Assembly: GCA_964609995.1 (NCBI GenBank)
Contig: CAZSTI010000002.1
Span: 1 to 54,676, forward strand
Direction of reading: 5' to 3'
From: JAAYGD01 sp964609995
GTDB lineage: Bacteria > Bacillota_I > Bacilli_A > RF39 > UBA660
Length of the DNA: 54,676 nt
Positions 42,087 to 50,592 of the stretch are shown here, piece by piece. Under the pieces are notes generated by a model, which did not search any database, was not told where the DNA came from, and was given only the letters and a program-made list of their open reading frames with translations. The position numbers and the translations under genes are program-made. The stretch's first letter is position 1, and each line of letters opens with the position of its first letter.

Positions 42087-43436
42087 ATGGATGAAAAAGA
42101 TCTGTGGATAAATTTTTTGAATTTAATTAAAGAAAAATTAGTTCCAATTGCTTTTGATGCATGGTTTAGTGAAACAAGACTTCATAAAGTTGAAAACAAA
42201 AAAATGTATATTATTGTTCCAATGAATTTACATAAAAAAAATTTGTCAGAGACTTATTATGATATTATAAAAGATAATATGAATAAGTTGACAGGGACTA
42301 ATTTTGAATTCGAATTTTTATTAGAAGAAGAAATTAATGATAAAAAAATAGATAAAGTTGAAGAAGGAGTTCCTTTTAATAATCCAATTCAGGCAAATCT
42401 AAATTCTAATTATACATTTGATACATTTGTAATTGGAGAAACAAATAGAATGGCTTTTACGGCATCTTTTGCAGTTGCTGAAAGACCTGGAAAAGCCTAC
42501 AATCCTTTGTTTTTATATGGAAGTAGTGGTTTAGGTAAAACCCATTTAATGCATGCAATAGGAAATTATATAGTTAGTGAAACCAATAAAAAAGTATTAT
42601 ATATAACAAGTGATAAATTTAAATCTGATTTTATATCTATAAATAAAAGAAAACATGATGAAAACAATATTGATAACGTAGAATCATTTAAAAATAAATA
42701 TAGAAATATTGATGTTCTTATTGTAGATGATATACAATTTTTAGCAGGTGCTACAGAAAGTCAAACAGAATTTTTTCATACCTTTAATGAATTACATCAA
42801 GAAGGTAAACAAATAATTATTTCATCTGATAGATCACCAGATGATTTAAAATTACTAGAAGAAAGATTAAGAACTAGATTTAATTGGGGATTAGCAGTAA
42901 ATATTTTTCCTCCAGATTATGAATTAAGAATTGAAATTTTAAAGAAAAAAATTAGTGCTCACGAAGTTGCTAAGCCTATTTCTGAAGATGTATTAATATT
43001 TATTGCTAACAATTGTACTTCTGATGTAAGAAAATTAGAAGGAGCATTAAATAGATTATTTGCGTATACTGTAATGTTTAATAAAGAAAAAATTGAAATT
43101 GATGTTGCAAAAGAAGCTTTAAGTGATTTTTTGAACTCAAACTCATATATTAAAAATAATATACAAAAAATACAAAAAATAGTATGTGATTATTATCAAA
43201 TTACTATAGAAGATATGAATTCAAAGAAAAGAAATAATAATTTTGTACTTCCTAGACAAGTTGCGATGTACTTAGCAAGAAATTTAACTGAAGAGAGTTT
43301 TCCAAGAATAGGAATTGAATTTGGAGGAAGAGATCACACAACAGTTATTCATGCATGTAATAAAATTGAAGAAGAAATAAAAAAAGATAAAGATTTTAAA
43401 AGTTCAATAGATCTGTTGAAAAAGAAACTTAAATAA
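42087..43436 (+). CDS. dnaA: Chromosomal replication initiator DnaA
   Basis: AAA+ initiator that binds DnaA boxes and melts oriC. 449 residues. Domain I (1-80) starts DEKDLWINFLNLIKEKL; domain II is very short; domain III has Walker A GSSGLGKT (about 145-152), Walker B VLIVDDIQFLAG and sensor regions; domain IV has the HTH with the DnaA signature GGRDHTTVIHACNKI. The ATG at 42087 follows AAGGAG. An in-frame ATG 51 bp upstream lacks a ribosome binding site and adds residues not seen in DnaA. A perfect DnaA box overlaps codons 6-9, suggesting autorepression. A TACAAT -10-like element lies at 42041-42046, but no clear -35. Confidence 0.97.
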   Translation: MDEKDLWINFLNLIKEKLVPIAFDAWFSETRLHKVENKKMYIIVPMNLHKKNLSETYYDIIKDNMNKLTGTNFEFEFLLEEEINDKKIDKVEEGVPFNNPIQANLNSNYTFDTFVIGETNRMAFTASFAVAERPGKAYNPLFLYGSSGLGKTHLMHAIGNYIVSETNKKVLYITSDKFKSDFISINKRKHDENNIDNVESFKNKYRNIDVLIVDDIQFLAGATESQTEFFHTFNELHQEGKQIIISSDRSPDDLKLLEERLRTRFNWGLAVNIFPPDYELRIEILKKKISAHEVAKPISEDVLIFIANNCTSDVRKLEGALNRLFAYTVMFNKEKIEIDVAKEALSDFLNSNSYIKNNIQKIQKIVCDYYQITIEDMNSKKRNNNFVLPRQVAMYLARNLTEESFPRIGIEFGGRDHTTVIHACNKIEEEIKKDKDFKSSIDLLKKKLK

Positions 43437-43540
43437 TGTTAATAAATAATTTAAAAGATTATAATTAATAAGGTATAATTAAGTTATCAACAATATTAAC
43501 TATAATAATAAATATATAAAAAAAGAAAGGAATATTAATA
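43437..43540. other. dnaA-dnaN spacer, probable unwinding side of oriC
   Basis: AT-rich 104-bp spacer with a DnaA box TTATCAACA (43484-43492, one mismatch) followed 10 bp later by TAATAATAA (43503-43511), which resembles the DnaA-trio element that leads into the unwinding region in B. subtilis, and then by a stretch of only A and T. Bipartite origins flanking dnaA are known in Bacillus; this assignment is inference. Confidence 0.5.
43451..43479 (+). promoter_or_regulatory. Possible promoter of dnaN
   Basis: -35 TTAAAA (43451-43456, four of six), 17-bp spacer, perfect -10 TATAAT (43474-43479), with the DnaA box just downstream. Confidence 0.45.
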
Positions 43541-44659
43541 ATGAATTTTATAATTAAAAAAGAATTACTTTTAGAAAATTTAAATAATGTATCAAAAGCT
43601 ATTTCAAATAAAAATATAATACCTATATTAGGAGGTATTAAATTAGATTTAAAAGAAGAAGGATTATATTTAACTTGTAGTGATAATGAAATAACTATAA
43701 GATCTTTCATTGAAAAAAAATATATTGATAAAATAAATAATAATGGAAGTATTGTTATAATTGGAAGATATTTTATAGAATTAATTAGAAAAATACCTAG
43801 TGAATTAATTGAAATTATTACTGATGGTTTGAATTTAACAATTAGTACAATCAATGGTGAATATAATTTAAATGGAATGAATCCAGAAGAATTTCCAGAT
43901 AAATCATTAGAATTATCACCAAAACCAATAAAAATAGATAAAAATGTAATAAAAAATATAATTTTTCAAACATCTTTTGCAATTTCAAATCAAGAATCAA
44001 GACCAATATTAACAGGAATTAATTTTAAAATAAAAGATAAAATTATAGAATGTGTTGCAACTGATTCATATAGATTATCAAAAAAAACAATATCCATTGA
44101 TGAAAAAATTGAAGAAGAAGTTAACTTAGTAATCCCAGGTAGAAATTTAATTGAATTATCTAAAATAATAAACGAGGAAAATGAAAAAATTGAAATGCAT
44201 ATTTTTTCAAATAATGTTTTATTTAATTTTGATAATATAATGTTTCAAACTAGATTATTGAATGGTAATTATCCAGACACAACAAAATTAATTAAAATAG
44301 AACCAACATTAAAATTAAAAGTAAATACTGAAGATTTATATAACGCAATAGATAGAGCTTCATTATTAACCTCTGAGAAAGATAAAAATGTTATAAATAT
44401 GGAAATAAATAATAAAGAAATAGTAATTAGTTCAACTTCTCAAGAAATAGGTAAAATAGAAGAAAGAATTAATGTAGAAAAAGATAATAACCTTTCTATG
44501 AATATTTCTTATTCATCAAAATATATGATGGAAGCATTAAGAACTATAAAAAGTGAAAATACTTTTATTTTATTGAGTGGTGAAATTAAACCAATCATTT
44601 TAAAGTCAACTGAAGAAGATAATTTAATTCAGTTAATTGTTCCAATAAAAACTTTTTAA
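43541..44659 (+). CDS. dnaN: DNA polymerase III beta subunit (sliding clamp)
   Basis: Ring-shaped processivity clamp. 372 residues, usual length, three similar beta-clamp folds in tandem. Family markers are ISNKNIIPILGGIKLDL in domain 1, the SFAISNQESRPILTGINF and VATDSYRLS blocks in domain 2, and the C-terminal IVPIKTF, equivalent to the hydrophobic-pocket strand that binds polymerase peptides. ATG follows AAAGGAA. It follows dnaA as usual, but the next gene is mnmG instead of yaaA-recF, marking the other inversion junction. Confidence 0.97.
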   Translation: MNFIIKKELLLENLNNVSKAISNKNIIPILGGIKLDLKEEGLYLTCSDNEITIRSFIEKKYIDKINNNGSIVIIGRYFIELIRKIPSELIEIITDGLNLTISTINGEYNLNGMNPEEFPDKSLELSPKPIKIDKNVIKNIIFQTSFAISNQESRPILTGINFKIKDKIIECVATDSYRLSKKTISIDEKIEEEVNLVIPGRNLIELSKIINEENEKIEMHIFSNNVLFNFDNIMFQTRLLNGNYPDTTKLIKIEPTLKLKVNTEDLYNAIDRASLLTSEKDKNVINMEINNKEIVISSTSQEIGKIEERINVEKDNNLSMNISYSSKYMMEALRTIKSENTFILLSGEIKPIILKSTEEDNLIQLIVPIKTF

Positions 44660-44665
44660 TTTATA

Positions 44666-44694
44666 TTGATTAAATTATATATATAAAGTATAAT
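44666..44694 (+). promoter_or_regulatory. Promoter of mnmG-rsmG
   Basis: -35 TTGATT (44666-44671), 17-bp spacer, -10 TATAAT (44689-44694), 23 bp before the mnmG start. Confidence 0.75.
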
Positions 44695-44717
44695 TTGTTT
44701 TCGAATTGGGTGATATT

Positions 44718-46532
44718 ATGAATTATGAAGTAATTGTTGTTGGAGGAGGACATGCGGGATGTGAAGCGGCTTTGGCTACTTCGCGTTTATTTCATAATAC
44801 TCTATTAATAACTGGAAATTTTGATATTGTCGCTCAAATGCCATGTAATCCTTCTATTGGAGGAAGTGCAAAAGGAATAGTAGTTAGAGAAATTGATGCT
44901 TTAGGTGGGGAAATGGGTAGGTGTGCAGATAAAACACTTATTCAAATGAAAATGTTAAATACAGGAAAAGGTCCTGCTGTAAGAAGTTTAAGATGTCAAG
45001 CAGATAAAGTTACATATCCAAAAGAAATGTTAAAAACATTAAAAAATCAATCTAATTTAGATTTAATTGAAAATATGGTCGAAGATTTAATAATAGAAAA
45101 TAATGAAGTAAAAGGAATAATATTAGAAAATGGTAATAAAATATATTCTAAAATAGTAATACTTACTACAGGAACTTATTTAAAAAGTGATATATTAGTT
45201 GGAAATATAAGAACAAGAATGGGCCCAATGGAACAAAAACCATCGTTATATTTAAGTGATAACTTAAAAAAATATGGTTTTGAAATTATTAGATTAAAAA
45301 CAGGCACTCCTCAAAGAATTGAAAAATCTTCAATTGATTTTTCAAAAACAAAAGTTGAACAAGGATCCCCAGAAGAATTTACTTTCAGTTTTGATAATAA
45401 AGTATATTATGATGTTAAAAAACAGATACCATGTCATTTAGTACACTCTACAAAAGAAACAAAACAAATTATATTAGATAATTTAAGTAAATCAAGTATA
45501 TATGGAGCTATAGAAGAAAAATTAGGAATTGGACCAAGATATTGTCCTTCTTTTGAAGATAAAATAGTAAAATTTGAAAATAAAGATACTCATCAAATCT
45601 TTTTAGAACCCGAAAGTTTATATTATGATGATATATATTTGCAAGGATTTTCTACAAGTATGCCAAAAGAAGTTCAAGATAAACTAGTTCATAGTTTACC
45701 AGGGTTAGAAAATGCAATTATTAATAAATATGCTTATGCTATCGAATATGATGCAATAAATCCTACACAATTAAAAAACAATCTTGAAACAAAAATAATT
45801 AATAATTTATTTACTGCTGGTCAAATAAATGGAACTAGTGGTTATGAAGAAGCTGCTTGTCAAGGATTAATGGCGGGGATCAATGCCGTTTTTAAACTAG
45901 AAAATAAGGAACCTTTTGTATTAACAAGAAATGAAGCGTATATTGGAGTATTAATTGATGATTTAATAACAAAAGGAACAAATGAACCATATAGGCTATT
46001 AACATCAAGAGCAGAATATAGACTTTTATTAAGGCACGATAATGCTGATTTAAGATTAATGGAATATGGCTATAAAATAGGACTTATTGAAGAACAAAAA
46101 TATTTAAAATTTATGAAAAAGAAACAAAATATTGAAGAATTAATTGTAAAAATCAAAAAAATAAAAGTAAATTCAAAGGAAACAATATATGAATACTTAA
46201 AGCACCCAGAATCAAATATTTATTCTGTAATTAATTTATTTGATAAAAAATATTCTAATGAAGAACTAGAACAAGTAGAAATTATTGTAAAATATGAAGG
46301 ATATATTAAAAAAACAGCAAAAAACGCAGAAAATATGTTAAAACTCGAATATAAAAAAATACCTGAAGACATAGATTATAATCAAATTAAAAACATAGCA
46401 ACTGAGGCAAGACAAAAATTAATTAAAATAAGACCTAAATCTATTGGTCAAGCTACTAGAATAAGTGGAGTAAACTTATCGGATATATCTGTATTATTAG
46501 TATATATGAAAAGGTATTTTAAAAATGAATGA
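44718..46532 (+). CDS. mnmG: tRNA uridine-34 carboxymethylaminomethyl enzyme MnmG
   Basis: FAD enzyme that works with MnmE on U34 of tRNAs. 604 residues (E. coli 629). The N-terminal FAD motif is VVGGGHAGCEAAL, followed by AQMPCNPSIGGSAKG with the catalytic-region Cys, the second conserved stretch ARQKLIKIRPKSIGQATRISG and the GYEEAACQGLMAGINA block near the FAD site. The ATG at 44718 follows GGGTGAT; a TTG 12 bp upstream is inside that site. It overlaps rsmG by eight bases. mnmG-rsmG-noc is standard order in Bacillus but on the other side of the origin. Confidence 0.97.
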   Translation: MNYEVIVVGGGHAGCEAALATSRLFHNTLLITGNFDIVAQMPCNPSIGGSAKGIVVREIDALGGEMGRCADKTLIQMKMLNTGKGPAVRSLRCQADKVTYPKEMLKTLKNQSNLDLIENMVEDLIIENNEVKGIILENGNKIYSKIVILTTGTYLKSDILVGNIRTRMGPMEQKPSLYLSDNLKKYGFEIIRLKTGTPQRIEKSSIDFSKTKVEQGSPEEFTFSFDNKVYYDVKKQIPCHLVHSTKETKQIILDNLSKSSIYGAIEEKLGIGPRYCPSFEDKIVKFENKDTHQIFLEPESLYYDDIYLQGFSTSMPKEVQDKLVHSLPGLENAIINKYAYAIEYDAINPTQLKNNLETKIINNLFTAGQINGTSGYEEAACQGLMAGINAVFKLENKEPFVLTRNEAYIGVLIDDLITKGTNEPYRLLTSRAEYRLLLRHDNADLRLMEYGYKIGLIEEQKYLKFMKKKQNIEELIVKIKKIKVNSKETIYEYLKHPESNIYSVINLFDKKYSNEELEQVEIIVKYEGYIKKTAKNAENMLKLEYKKIPEDIDYNQIKNIATEARQKLIKIRPKSIGQATRISGVNLSDISVLLVYMKRYFKNE

Positions 46533-47226
46533 AATAGAATTTATAAATAATTTAAAAGAACTTAATATAGAAATTAACGAAATTCAGCTAAAACAATTAA
46601 AAGAGTATTGTGATTTTTTAATAGAATATAATAATAAAATTAATCTTACCTCAATAAATAGTATAAAAGACATATATTTAAAACATTTTTTTGATAGTTT
46701 AACATTGAATAAAGCAATCAATTTAAAAAAAATAAGAAACTTATGTGATGTAGGAACTGGTGCTGGTTTTCCAGGCATAGTAATTAAAATATTATTTCCA
46801 AATATTGAATTGACTTTAATAGAATCAACTAATAAAAAAACTATTTTTTTGAAAGAATTAGTTAATAAACTTAATATTAATGTTGAGATTATTAACAAAA
46901 GAGCAGAAGAATATTCAAAAACATGCAAAAACAGGTTTGATTTAGTAACATGTAGAGCTTTATCAAAATTAAATATTATATCTGAAATTTGTATTCCTAT
47001 GGTAAAAATAGGAGGATATTTTATTCCAATGAAGAGTGAAATAAAAACTGAAATTGAAAATACTGAATATTTAAAGTTATTAAATAGCAAAATAGAAAAA
47101 ATTTACGAATTTAATTTACCAATTGAAAATAGCAAAAGATCATTGATAGTAATAAAAAAATATAATAATTGTGATGATAAATTCCCAAGAAGTTATAAAA
47201 ACATTGTTGAAAAACCATTAAAATAG
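46525..47226 (+). CDS. rsmG: 16S rRNA (G527-N7) methyltransferase RsmG
   Basis: Methylates G527 of 16S rRNA near the decoding site; loss of it gives low-level streptomycin resistance in other bacteria. 233 residues. SAM motif I is LCDVGTGAGFPGIVIKI; VTCRALSKLNIISE and the C-terminal KFPRSYKNIVEKPL are family hallmarks. ATG at 46525 lies inside the end of mnmG, an eight-base overlap with AAAGG upstream. noc follows after a 68-bp gap with its own promoter. Confidence 0.95.
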   Translation: MNEIEFINNLKELNIEINEIQLKQLKEYCDFLIEYNNKINLTSINSIKDIYLKHFFDSLTLNKAINLKKIRNLCDVGTGAGFPGIVIKILFPNIELTLIESTNKKTIFLKELVNKLNINVEIINKRAEEYSKTCKNRFDLVTCRALSKLNIISEICIPMVKIGGYFIPMKSEIKTEIENTEYLKLLNSKIEKIYEFNLPIENSKRSLIVIKKYNNCDDKFPRSYKNIVEKPLK

Positions 47227-47233
47227 AAAAACA

Positions 47234-47262
47234 TTGTTTTTTTTGTTATTTTTTAGTATTAT
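47234..47262 (+). promoter_or_regulatory. Promoter of noc
   Basis: -35 TTGTTT (47234-47239), 17-bp spacer, -10 TATTAT (47257-47262). A weak A/T-rich hairpin that could end rsmG transcripts overlaps it. Confidence 0.5.
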
Positions 47263-47294
47263 ATTAAATATAAGAATATGAGGGTGTAATTATT

Positions 47295-48620
47295 ATGAAT
47301 GATGAATTAGAAAAAGAAATTAAAGAAATATTTTTAGATGAAATAATTCCAAATAGGTTTCAACCTAGATTGAATTTTGATCAAAAATCATTGATGGAAT
47401 TAGCGGATTCAATTAAGCAACATGGAATAATACAACCTTTAGTAGTAAGAAAATTAGGAGAAAAATATGAAATAATTGCGGGAGAAAGAAGATATAAGGC
47501 ATCTCAAATAATTGGTTTAAGTAAAGTTCCTGCAATCGTTGTTGATTTAGATGATAATAAAAGTGCTGAAGTAGCAATAGTAGAAAATCTTCATAGAAAA
47601 AATATGTCTGCACTAGAAGAAGCAAAGTCATATAAAAAATTACTACAAAGAGGAATTACTCAAGAACAATTAGGAATTAGTTTAGGGAAAAGTCAATCAT
47701 ATATTGCGAACAAGTTAAGACTACTATCTTTAGATGAGAAAGTTCAAGAAGCATTAGTGAGGGAAGAAATATCTGAAAGACATGCGAGAAGTTTACTTTC
47801 AGTTAAGGATAACATAGAACAACAAAAGATGTTAAACGAAATAATAAGTAATAAACTTACAGTAAAAGCAACTGATGATATTATTAAAGAAAGATATGGT
47901 ATTCAAGAATTAGAGGAAGATGTAACGCAAAATAATCTTAATAAGACGAACGAAGAGAACGTAACCAATATTAATAATGGACCTGCTGAAATTGTCCAAA
48001 CACAACCAATACCAAATACTATAATGAATTTTAATTTAGAAACTCTTGAATCCGATGAAGACGAAACACAACCAATAATTAATACTCCGAAACCTTTTGT
48101 ATATCAAGAATTTAAAGAAGAACCAAAAGATCAAAAAGCTGAACCTCATAATAATTATGAAAAAAATCCTCAAATGGATATAATAAATAGGTTAAGTAAT
48201 ATTGAAAACGATACAGATTTAAATCTTTTTAAAGAATCAAATTTAGCTAATCCTAGCCCTTATGTAATTCCTAGAAAAGATATTAAAGATAATTATTTAA
48301 CACCACAATCTAATTATGCGCAATCTCAAACATTTGAAATTAATGATAATCAAACACAACAAAATCCTTCTGGATTTGATATTAATAAATTATTAGAATC
48401 AGATAAAGAACAAAGTAACACACAAGAAGAATTATTTACTCAAAATAGATTTATTATTAATGGTGAAGAAAAACAAAAGCCAGATAATTTTAATATATTG
48501 AATTCAAAAAATATTATAAAGAAAACTATTGATACTATTCAAAATAGTGGAGTAAAAATCGATTATGAAGAATTTGATTTTGAAAGATTATATCAAATAA
48601 TAATAAAAATAGATAAATAG
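47295..48620 (+). CDS. noc: Nucleoid occlusion protein Noc (ParB family) with a long disordered linker
   Basis: CTP-dependent DNA-sliding protein that keeps the Z-ring off the nucleoid. 441 residues against about 283 in B. subtilis. The N-terminal CTPase domain has IIPNRFQPR, IAGERRYKA and VENLHRKN; the HTH domain reads ITQEQLGISLGKSQSYIANKLRL. Residues aligned to the ParB/Noc specificity positions (Caulobacter 173, 179, 184, 201) are Gln134, Lys140, Ser145, Arg162, three of four matching Noc. The end (SGVKIDYEEFDFERLYQIIIKI) matches the Noc dimerisation domain. Between about 203 and 402 is a polar Asn/Gln/Glu/Pro-rich linker. The N-terminal amphipathic membrane helix of Bacillus Noc is missing. 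Its target ATTTCCCGGGAAAT occurs twice near 32.6 kb. No parA or parB adjoins it. Confidence 0.85.
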   Translation: MNDELEKEIKEIFLDEIIPNRFQPRLNFDQKSLMELADSIKQHGIIQPLVVRKLGEKYEIIAGERRYKASQIIGLSKVPAIVVDLDDNKSAEVAIVENLHRKNMSALEEAKSYKKLLQRGITQEQLGISLGKSQSYIANKLRLLSLDEKVQEALVREEISERHARSLLSVKDNIEQQKMLNEIISNKLTVKATDDIIKERYGIQELEEDVTQNNLNKTNEENVTNINNGPAEIVQTQPIPNTIMNFNLETLESDEDETQPIINTPKPFVYQEFKEEPKDQKAEPHNNYEKNPQMDIINRLSNIENDTDLNLFKESNLANPSPYVIPRKDIKDNYLTPQSNYAQSQTFEINDNQTQQNPSGFDINKLLESDKEQSNTQEELFTQNRFIINGEEKQKPDNFNILNSKNIIKKTIDTIQNSGVKIDYEEFDFERLYQIIIKIDK

Positions 48621-48645
48621 TTGTAGTCTTCTTACAGGAGGGAAG

Positions 48646-49242
48646 ATGAAAAAAAATGGATTTACTTTAATTGAAGTTTTGGCAGTTTTAATTATTATTA
48701 TGATATTAATAACTATTACTGTTCCAATATTAAGTGGTAAAATGGAAGAAACTAAAACAAAAGCTGCTGAAGCACAAATAAAAAATATTGAAATTGCAGC
48801 CAAAAAATATGTAACAGATAATATAAGAGATTTAGATGAATTAAATAGATTTGGTTTTATGAACGTAAGTTTAAAGACACTAATTGATAATAATTACATT
48901 GGTGCAAATATAAAAAACCCAATGAATAATGAAACATTATTTATTGATGACAATGTTTATATAACCTTAGATTATAATAATAATATAAAAACCAATTATG
49001 ATATTAATCAAAAAAACAAGGCTGCAATTACACTAAAGGGTTTTTATAATGACAAGGTAAAATTAGGAACACCATATGTTGATCCAGGAGCAATAGGGTT
49101 TGATGGTACAAACACTAATTCAAATGTTTTAGCATTTTCGGGCAGCGTAGATACATCAAAAGAAGGGATATATGTTTTGAAATACTATTATCAAACATCA
49201 AATATAATAGAGAGAAACGTAATTGTTACTGATGATATGTAA
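48646..49242 (+). CDS. Prepilin-like protein with one C-terminal Ig-like (DUF5011-type) domain
   Basis: 198 residues. The start MKKNG|FTLIEVLAVL is a textbook type III (prepilin) leader: short basic leader, Gly before the cleavage site, Phe+1 and Glu+5, then a hydrophobic helix (about 6-28). A pilin-like alpha-helical stalk with AEAQIKNIEIAAKKYV follows to about residue 100. The last 70 residues (AITLKGFYNDKVKLGTPYVDPGA ... VDTSKEGIYVLKYYY) resemble the bacterial Ig-like DUF5011 repeat found in surface proteins. ATG follows AGGAGGG, 25 bp after noc, with no promoter between, so it is probably co-transcribed with noc. No prepilin peptidase or assembly ATPase is in view. It could be a competence-type pseudopilin or a minor pilin/adhesin. 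Confidence 0.75.
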   Translation: MKKNGFTLIEVLAVLIIIMILITITVPILSGKMEETKTKAAEAQIKNIEIAAKKYVTDNIRDLDELNRFGFMNVSLKTLIDNNYIGANIKNPMNNETLFIDDNVYITLDYNNNIKTNYDINQKNKAAITLKGFYNDKVKLGTPYVDPGAIGFDGTNTNSNVLAFSGSVDTSKEGIYVLKYYYQTSNIIERNVIVTDDM

Positions 49243-49258
49243 TTTTTAAGGAGTAAAT

Positions 49259-50110
49259 ATGAAAAACAAGGGATTCACTTTGATAGAAACTTTAGGAGTT
49301 TTAATATTATTAGGTGTATTAATTACAATATTGATAGCTATAGTTGATGAAGATTTAAATTATGGAAAAAGTTTTGCATCTGATGCACAAGTAAATTTAA
49401 TTGAAGAATCTGCAAATATTTATTATCAAAATTACAAGGCTGAAATACCCACAATAGGTATAAATAATATTGCAATTATTACTGTTCAAACATTATTTGA
49501 TAAAGGTTTTATTGATGATAAAGACTTAGTAATAAATACAAAACTTACTATTGAAAAAACAGATAAAGTAATATTATATCTAATAGATGGGGAAATATAT
49601 ACATTGTATGATAAAGAACAGAGAACAGAACCTATAATTGTATTAAAAGGACCTTCAGAGATTAAAATAAATATAAATGGAAGTTATTATGAGTACGGGG
49701 CCTTGGTAATTGATTCGACAAATATTACAATTAATAATTTAGATCCAATAAATATTACAGGAAGTGTCAATTCAAACGTTGAAGGTGAATACGAAATTAC
49801 ATATAGTTACGCTACATCTGATCAAGTTAAAAGAAAGGTAATTGTGGAAGATACAATTATAGAATCAGATACACAAAAACCAGTAATAACTTTAGTCGGA
49901 TCTAGCACAATATCTTTATTAGTAGGAAATACATATAATGAACAAGGCGCGATTGCTATAGATAACAAAGAAGGAGATATCTCAGCACGAATAACAATAA
50001 CAGGAGTAGTAAATACTTCTTCAAAAGGAACCTATTATAGATATTATGATGTGTCCGATGTTAATGGTAATAAAGCTGATACAATAACTAGAACAATTAA
50101 TGTTAATTAA
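49259..50110 (+). CDS. Prepilin-like protein with two C-terminal Ig-like (DUF5011-type) domains
   Basis: 283 residues. Prepilin leader MKNKG|FTLIETLGVL with Phe+1 and Glu+5, hydrophobic helix to about residue 28, then a short globular pilin part (DAQVNLIEESANIYYQ). Two Ig-like repeats follow: about 125-197 (IVLKGPSEIKININGSYYEYGA ... GEYEITYSY) and 208-283 (PVITLVGSSTISLLVGNTYNEQGA ... VSDVNGNKADTITRTI). The second is the cleaner match to DUF5011. ATG follows AAGGAG, 16 bp after the previous prepilin gene, and a strong terminator follows. The pair looks like a duplication with unequal numbers of Ig repeats. Export and pilus assembly are inferred from the leader only. Confidence 0.75.
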   Translation: MKNKGFTLIETLGVLILLGVLITILIAIVDEDLNYGKSFASDAQVNLIEESANIYYQNYKAEIPTIGINNIAIITVQTLFDKGFIDDKDLVINTKLTIEKTDKVILYLIDGEIYTLYDKEQRTEPIIVLKGPSEIKININGSYYEYGALVIDSTNITINNLDPINITGSVNSNVEGEYEITYSYATSDQVKRKVIVEDTIIESDTQKPVITLVGSSTISLLVGNTYNEQGAIAIDNKEGDISARITITGVVNTSSKGTYYRYYDVSDVNGNKADTITRTINVN

Positions 50111-50137
50111 AATCTATAAAAATAGATTTTTTTTTAT
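50109..50137 (+). terminator. Terminator of noc-prepilin genes
   Basis: Stem AAATCTA/TAGATTT (50110-50116 with 50123-50129), six-base loop, followed by a run of T. Confidence 0.8.
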
Positions 50138-50167
50138 TAAAAAAAGTATTTATTTTAAAATATAATA

Positions 50168-50176
50168 TGTTATAAT
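50168..50176 (+). promoter_or_regulatory. Extended -10 promoter of the DUF1934-rpoE-prfA-prmC operon
   Basis: TGTTATAAT (core 50171-50176), 30 bp before the first start codon; the -35 region is poor. Confidence 0.55.
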
Positions 50177-50206
50177 GTGCTATGTAATTTTTTATAGGAG
50201 AGGCAC

Positions 50207-50584
50207 ATGAGTGAAAAAAAAATAAAGACAGTATTAGTCAATTCAGAAAACGAAACAACTAATTATGAAACAATCGCAAAATATTATAAAGAAGATGAGA
50301 GTTATATTTATAAAGAAGAGGATTTGATAGTTACATTGAGAATTAACAAAAATCATATAAGTATAAATAGAAAAAATAATGATTATGATTTAAATTTAGA
50401 ATTTAAAGAAAACGAAACAATTATATGTAATTACAAAATTTTGTCTTTAGGATTAAATTTGGATTTATTGGTTACCACATTAAAGTTAGAAATTAAAGAA
50501 AAGTATATTTATATTCAATATAAATTAACAAATGATGAACTGGATATGGGAACATTTGAATATAAAATTACCTTTATTAATTAG
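50207..50584 (+). CDS. DUF1934 (YwiB-like) beta-barrel protein
   Basis: 125 residues, predicted all-beta: alternating short strands with the family features of a central YKEDESYIYKEEDLIVTLRI block and a closing LEIKEKYIYIQYKLTNDELDMGTFEYKITF strand pair. The family folds as a lipocalin-like barrel; its biochemical role is unknown. The call rests on this pattern plus context: in B. subtilis ywiB lies next to argS and rpoE, and here the gene directly precedes rpoE. ATG follows GGAGAGG. Eight bp separate it from rpoE. argS itself is absent. Confidence 0.65.
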   Translation: MSEKKIKTVLVNSENETTNYETIAKYYKEDESYIYKEEDLIVTLRINKNHISINRKNNDYDLNLEFKENETIICNYKILSLGLNLDLLVTTLKLEIKEKYIYIQYKLTNDELDMGTFEYKITFIN

Positions 50585-50592
50585 GAGGAAAC

